This document shows positions 6,667 through 9,028 of a stretch of DNA of 9,028 bases, piece after piece; position 1 is the stretch's first letter; each line of letters opens with the position of its first letter. The DNA comes from SZUA-320 sp041612035 (lineage in GTDB: Bacteria; Gemmatimonadota; Gemmatimonadetes; Gemmatimonadales; GWC2-71-9). Both the position numbers and the translations under genes were made by a program. The stretch lies in NCBI GenBank assembly GCA_041612035.1, contig JBFILX010000079.1, forward strand, positions 1 to 9,028, in the 5' to 3' direction. Below the pieces are notes generated by a model. That model saw only the letters and a program-made list of their open reading frames with translations, searched no databases and was not told the DNA's origin.

Positions 6667-8796
6667 ATGAGCGCGATCACGGTCACCATCGAGCAGGGCG
6701 TCGCCCTGGTGTCGATCGACCTGCCGGGCGAGCCGGTCAACAAGCTGAGTCCCGACGTGGTCCGGGAGTTCGAGGCGGCGGTGTTCGGCCGGCTCCAGTC
6801 GGACGGCGCGGTGCGGGCCCTGGTGCTCTGCTCCGGCAAGCCCGAGAACTTCATCGCCGGCGCCGACATCGACCAGTTCCTCGCCATCCGCACCGCGGCC
6901 GACGGCGAGGCGCTCTGCCGCACCGGCCAGGAGCTGATCAACCGGGTCGAGGCCTACCCCAAGCCGATCGTGGCCGCGATCCACGGCGCCTGCCTGGGCG
7001 CCGGGCTGGAACTCTCGCTGGCCTGCGCCTGGCGCATCGCCACCGACCACCCCAAGACGGTGCTGGGGCTCCCCGAGGTGCAGATCGGGATCCTGCCGGC
7101 GGCCGGCGGCTGCCAGCGGCTGCCCCGCACCATCGGGCTCCGGGCCGCGCTCGACATCATCCTGGCCGGCAAGAGCGAGCGGGCCCAGAAGGCCTTCCGC
7201 CTGGGGATGGTGGACGAGCTGGTGCACCCGGCCATCCTGCGCGAGACCGCCATCCGGGCCGCGCTCCGGCTGGCGGGCGAGGGCCGCCCGGCCCGGCCCG
7301 CGAAGGGGGGGCTCGCCGGCCTCCTGCTCGACCGCAACCCGATCGGCCGCCGGATCGTGTACCGCCAGGCCCGGGCCACGGTGCGCAAGCGCACCCGGGG
7401 CCACTACCCGGCGCCGCTCGCCGCCATCGACGCGGTGGAAGCCGGGCTCGAGCGGGGACTGGTGGCGGGGCTCGAGGTGGAGGCCCGGAAGTTCGGTGAG
7501 CTGGCGGTGTCGGACGTGGCCCGCCAGCTGATCGGGATCTTCTTCGCCACCACCGCGCTCAAGAAGGACGACGGCGTACCCCCCGGCACCCCGGCCCGCG
7601 AGGTCACCCGGCTGGGCGTGGTGGGGGCCGGCTTCATGGGGGCCGGCATCGCCGGCACCGCGGTGTCGCAGGCGGAGGTCGAGGCCCGGCTCAAGGACGC
7701 CGACCTGCCGCGGGTGGGGCGGGGCATCAAGGCCGCCACCGGCATCCTGGACGCGCGGCTCAAGCGGCGCCGCCTCACCCGGCACCAGCACCAGCGGCTC
7801 GCGGCGCTCGTCTCGGGCGCCGGCGACTACACCGGGTTCGCCCGGGCGGAGCTGGTCATCGAGGCGGTGTTCGAGGACCTGGCCGTGAAACGGGCCGTGG
7901 TGGCGGAACTGGAGCAGGTGCTCCCGCCGGAAGCCGTGATCGCCACCAACACCTCCACCATCCCCATCGGACGGATCGCCGAGGGCGCGCGCCACCCCGA
8001 CCGGATCCTGGGGATGCACTTCTTCTCGCCGGTGGAGCGGATGCCGCTGCTGGAGGTGATCCCCGGGGCGGCCACCGCTCCCACCGCGATCGCCACCGCG
8101 GTCCGGTTCGGCCGCCGGATGGGGAAGACCGTGATCGTGGTGGCCGACCGGCCCGGCTTCTGGGTGAACCGGATCCTGGCGCCCTACATGAACGAGGCCG
8201 GCCTCCTGCTGGAGGAGGGGACCCCGATCGAGGTGGTGGACCGGGCGATGACCCGGTTCGGCTTCCCGGTGGGGCCCGCCACCCTGCTGGACGAGGTGGG
8301 GCTCGACGTGGCGGAGAAGGCGGGCGGCGTGATGCACGCGGCCTACGGCGAGCGGCTGAAGCCGTCTGGGCTGGTGGCCGCCCTGGTGGCCGACGGCCGG
8401 CTGGGCCGGAAGAACGGGCGCGGGCTCTTCAGCTACAAGAACGGCAAGCGGGGCGGGGTGGACGAGACCGTCTACGCCCTGGCCGGCATCACGCCGCTGG
8501 CGGGCACCGACGTCGAGGCGGTGCAGCGCCGGCTCGCCTACCTGATGCTCAACGAGGCCGCAATGGCGCTGGCGGAGGGCGTGGTGCGCTCTCCGCGCGA
8601 CGGCGACATCGGGGCCGTCTTCGGCATCGGCTACCCGCCCTTCCGCGGCGGCCCCCTGCGGACCATCGACGCCCTGGGCGCGGCGGAGGTGGTGCGCACC
8701 CTGGAGGGGCTGACCCGCGACTACGGCGAGCGGTTCACCCCCGCGCCCGCGCTGGTGGACCTGGCCCGGGCCAACGGCCACTACTACCGGGGCTGA
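6667..8796 (+). CDS. fadJ: Fatty-acid oxidation complex alpha subunit (enoyl-CoA hydratase / 3-hydroxyacyl-CoA dehydrogenase), FadJ type
   Basis: Hydrates trans-2-enoyl-CoA and oxidises the resulting 3-hydroxyacyl-CoA with NAD+, handing the product to FadI. The protein has 709 residues (E. coli FadJ 714). N-terminal crotonase domain (about 1-190): oxyanion-hole segment FIAGADIDQF (62-71), HGACLGAGLE with catalytic E115, and GLPE with catalytic E137. A linker (about 200-310) follows. The NAD-binding domain opens at 315 with LGVVGAGFMGAGIA, and its acidic strand-2 end is LKDAD (342-346). The dehydrogenase catalytic set S430, H451, E463 and N501 has the same spacing (21, 12, 38) as in characterised 3-hydroxyacyl-CoA dehydrogenases. 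Two C-terminal dimerisation domains (about 495-709) carry GFWVNR, GRKNGRGLFSY and GIGYPPFRGGP. All key residues are present, so both activities are expected. The start is well supported by GAGG 5 bases upstream. Proline dehydrogenase begins almost directly after its stop. Confidence 0.97.
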   Translation: MSAITVTIEQGVALVSIDLPGEPVNKLSPDVVREFEAAVFGRLQSDGAVRALVLCSGKPENFIAGADIDQFLAIRTAADGEALCRTGQELINRVEAYPKPIVAAIHGACLGAGLELSLACAWRIATDHPKTVLGLPEVQIGILPAAGGCQRLPRTIGLRAALDIILAGKSERAQKAFRLGMVDELVHPAILRETAIRAALRLAGEGRPARPAKGGLAGLLLDRNPIGRRIVYRQARATVRKRTRGHYPAPLAAIDAVEAGLERGLVAGLEVEARKFGELAVSDVARQLIGIFFATTALKKDDGVPPGTPAREVTRLGVVGAGFMGAGIAGTAVSQAEVEARLKDADLPRVGRGIKAATGILDARLKRRRLTRHQHQRLAALVSGAGDYTGFARAELVIEAVFEDLAVKRAVVAELEQVLPPEAVIATNTSTIPIGRIAEGARHPDRILGMHFFSPVERMPLLEVIPGAATAPTAIATAVRFGRRMGKTVIVVADRPGFWVNRILAPYMNEAGLLLEEGTPIEVVDRAMTRFGFPVGPATLLDEVGLDVAEKAGGVMHAAYGERLKPSGLVAALVADGRLGRKNGRGLFSYKNGKRGGVDETVYALAGITPLAGTDVEAVQRRLAYLMLNEAAMALAEGVVRSPRDGDIGAVFGIGYPPFRGGPLRTIDALGAAEVVRTLEGLTRDYGERFTPAPALVDLARANGHYYRG

Positions 8797-8797
8797 T

Positions 8798-9028
8798 CTG
8801 CTCCGCCGCTCCCTGCTCTGGCTCTCCGAACAGCCCGCCGTGTTCCGCTTCGCCCGGCGGAACCGGCTGGCCCGCGGCTTCGCCCGCCGGTTCGTGGCGG
8901 GGGAGACGCTGGACGAGGCGATCGAGGCGGCCCGGGGGCTCGCGGGGCGGGGGATCACCGTCACGCTCGACCTGCTGGGCGAGAGCGTGGCCGATGCGCC
9001 CGCCGCGGAGGCCGCACGGGACGAGGCC
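8798..9028 (+). CDS. Proline dehydrogenase, N-terminal part only (cut by window end), non-ATG start
   Basis: Oxidises L-proline to 1-pyrroline-5-carboxylate with FAD and reduces quinone; first step of proline catabolism. Seventy-seven codons are visible and open to the edge. The stretch RFVAGETLDEAIEAAR, then GITVTLDLLGESV, is the helix plus first barrel strand typical of monofunctional proline dehydrogenases (PutB type, as in Thermus and Deinococcus). The start of that family aligns a few residues before LLWLSEQPAVFRF, which in this frame has no ATG, GTG or TTG. The first usable codon is CTG at 8798, one base after the fadJ stop. A GTG at 8840 is in frame, and a gene caller may choose it, but it would remove the conserved first helix. 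FAD- and proline-binding residues lie beyond the window, so a bifunctional PutA with a fused P5C dehydrogenase cannot be formally excluded. Position suggests the same operon as fadI-fadJ. Confidence 0.85.
   Translation, partial: MLRRSLLWLSEQPAVFRFARRNRLARGFARRFVAGETLDEAIEAARGLAGRGITVTLDLLGESVADAPAAEAARDEA

Noticed and set aside
5106..6941. 611-codon minus-strand open frame over fadI
   Set aside because: It is antisense to a clear thiolase, has no recognisable domain and is compositionally biased.
6298..8964. 888-codon minus-strand open frame
   Set aside because: It is antisense to fadI, fadJ and the proline dehydrogenase start, low-complexity (His/Gly/Pro/Arg), and crosses several real gene boundaries. 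fadJ on plus has every catalytic residue.

Overview
This window is dense, high-GC bacterial chromosome: about 70-77 % GC in the lines I counted by hand. It is almost entirely coding, with no RNA gene, mobile element, CRISPR array or gene-free stretch over 300 bases. It holds six genes, four complete and two cut by the window edges, arranged as two divergent groups of energy-metabolism genes.

Minus strand, read right to left: glpD (FAD-dependent glycerol-3-phosphate dehydrogenase, 4809 to 3145), then after 55 bases a large 2-oxoglutarate dehydrogenase/decarboxylase of the fused E2-E1 'Kgd/OdhA' type (3089 to past base 1, C-terminus missing). Plus strand, read left to right: a small class I SAM-dependent methyltransferase (about 4795-5361), fadI thiolase (5364-6659), fadJ hydratase/3-hydroxyacyl-CoA dehydrogenase (6667-8796), and the first 77 codons of a proline dehydrogenase (8798 to past the window end). 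Plus-strand junctions are 2, 7 and 1 bases, so these four genes are very probably one transcription unit.

Together the genes describe use of lipids and amino acids as fuel. GlpD feeds the glycerol backbone into glycolysis and electrons to quinone. FadI/FadJ turn acyl-CoA into acetyl-CoA, Kgd carries out the 2-oxoglutarate step of the TCA cycle, and proline dehydrogenase sends proline towards glutamate and then 2-oxoglutarate. The methyltransferase has no obvious place in this scheme.

Organism (inference): the E2-E1 fusion without a lipoyl domain is best known from Actinobacteria. The N-terminal sequence style, the FadI/FadJ type and the Thermus/Deinococcus-like proline dehydrogenase make me favour Gemmatimonadota or a similar high-GC soil phylum. 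I cannot prove this without a search.

I see no clearly new biological system. The points worth a second look are the fused Kgd outside its usual setting, the very compact glpD/methyltransferase divergent junction, and two genes (methyltransferase, proline dehydrogenase) with no ATG, GTG or TTG where the protein family should begin. Many very long open frames antisense to the real genes are by-products of the high GC content.
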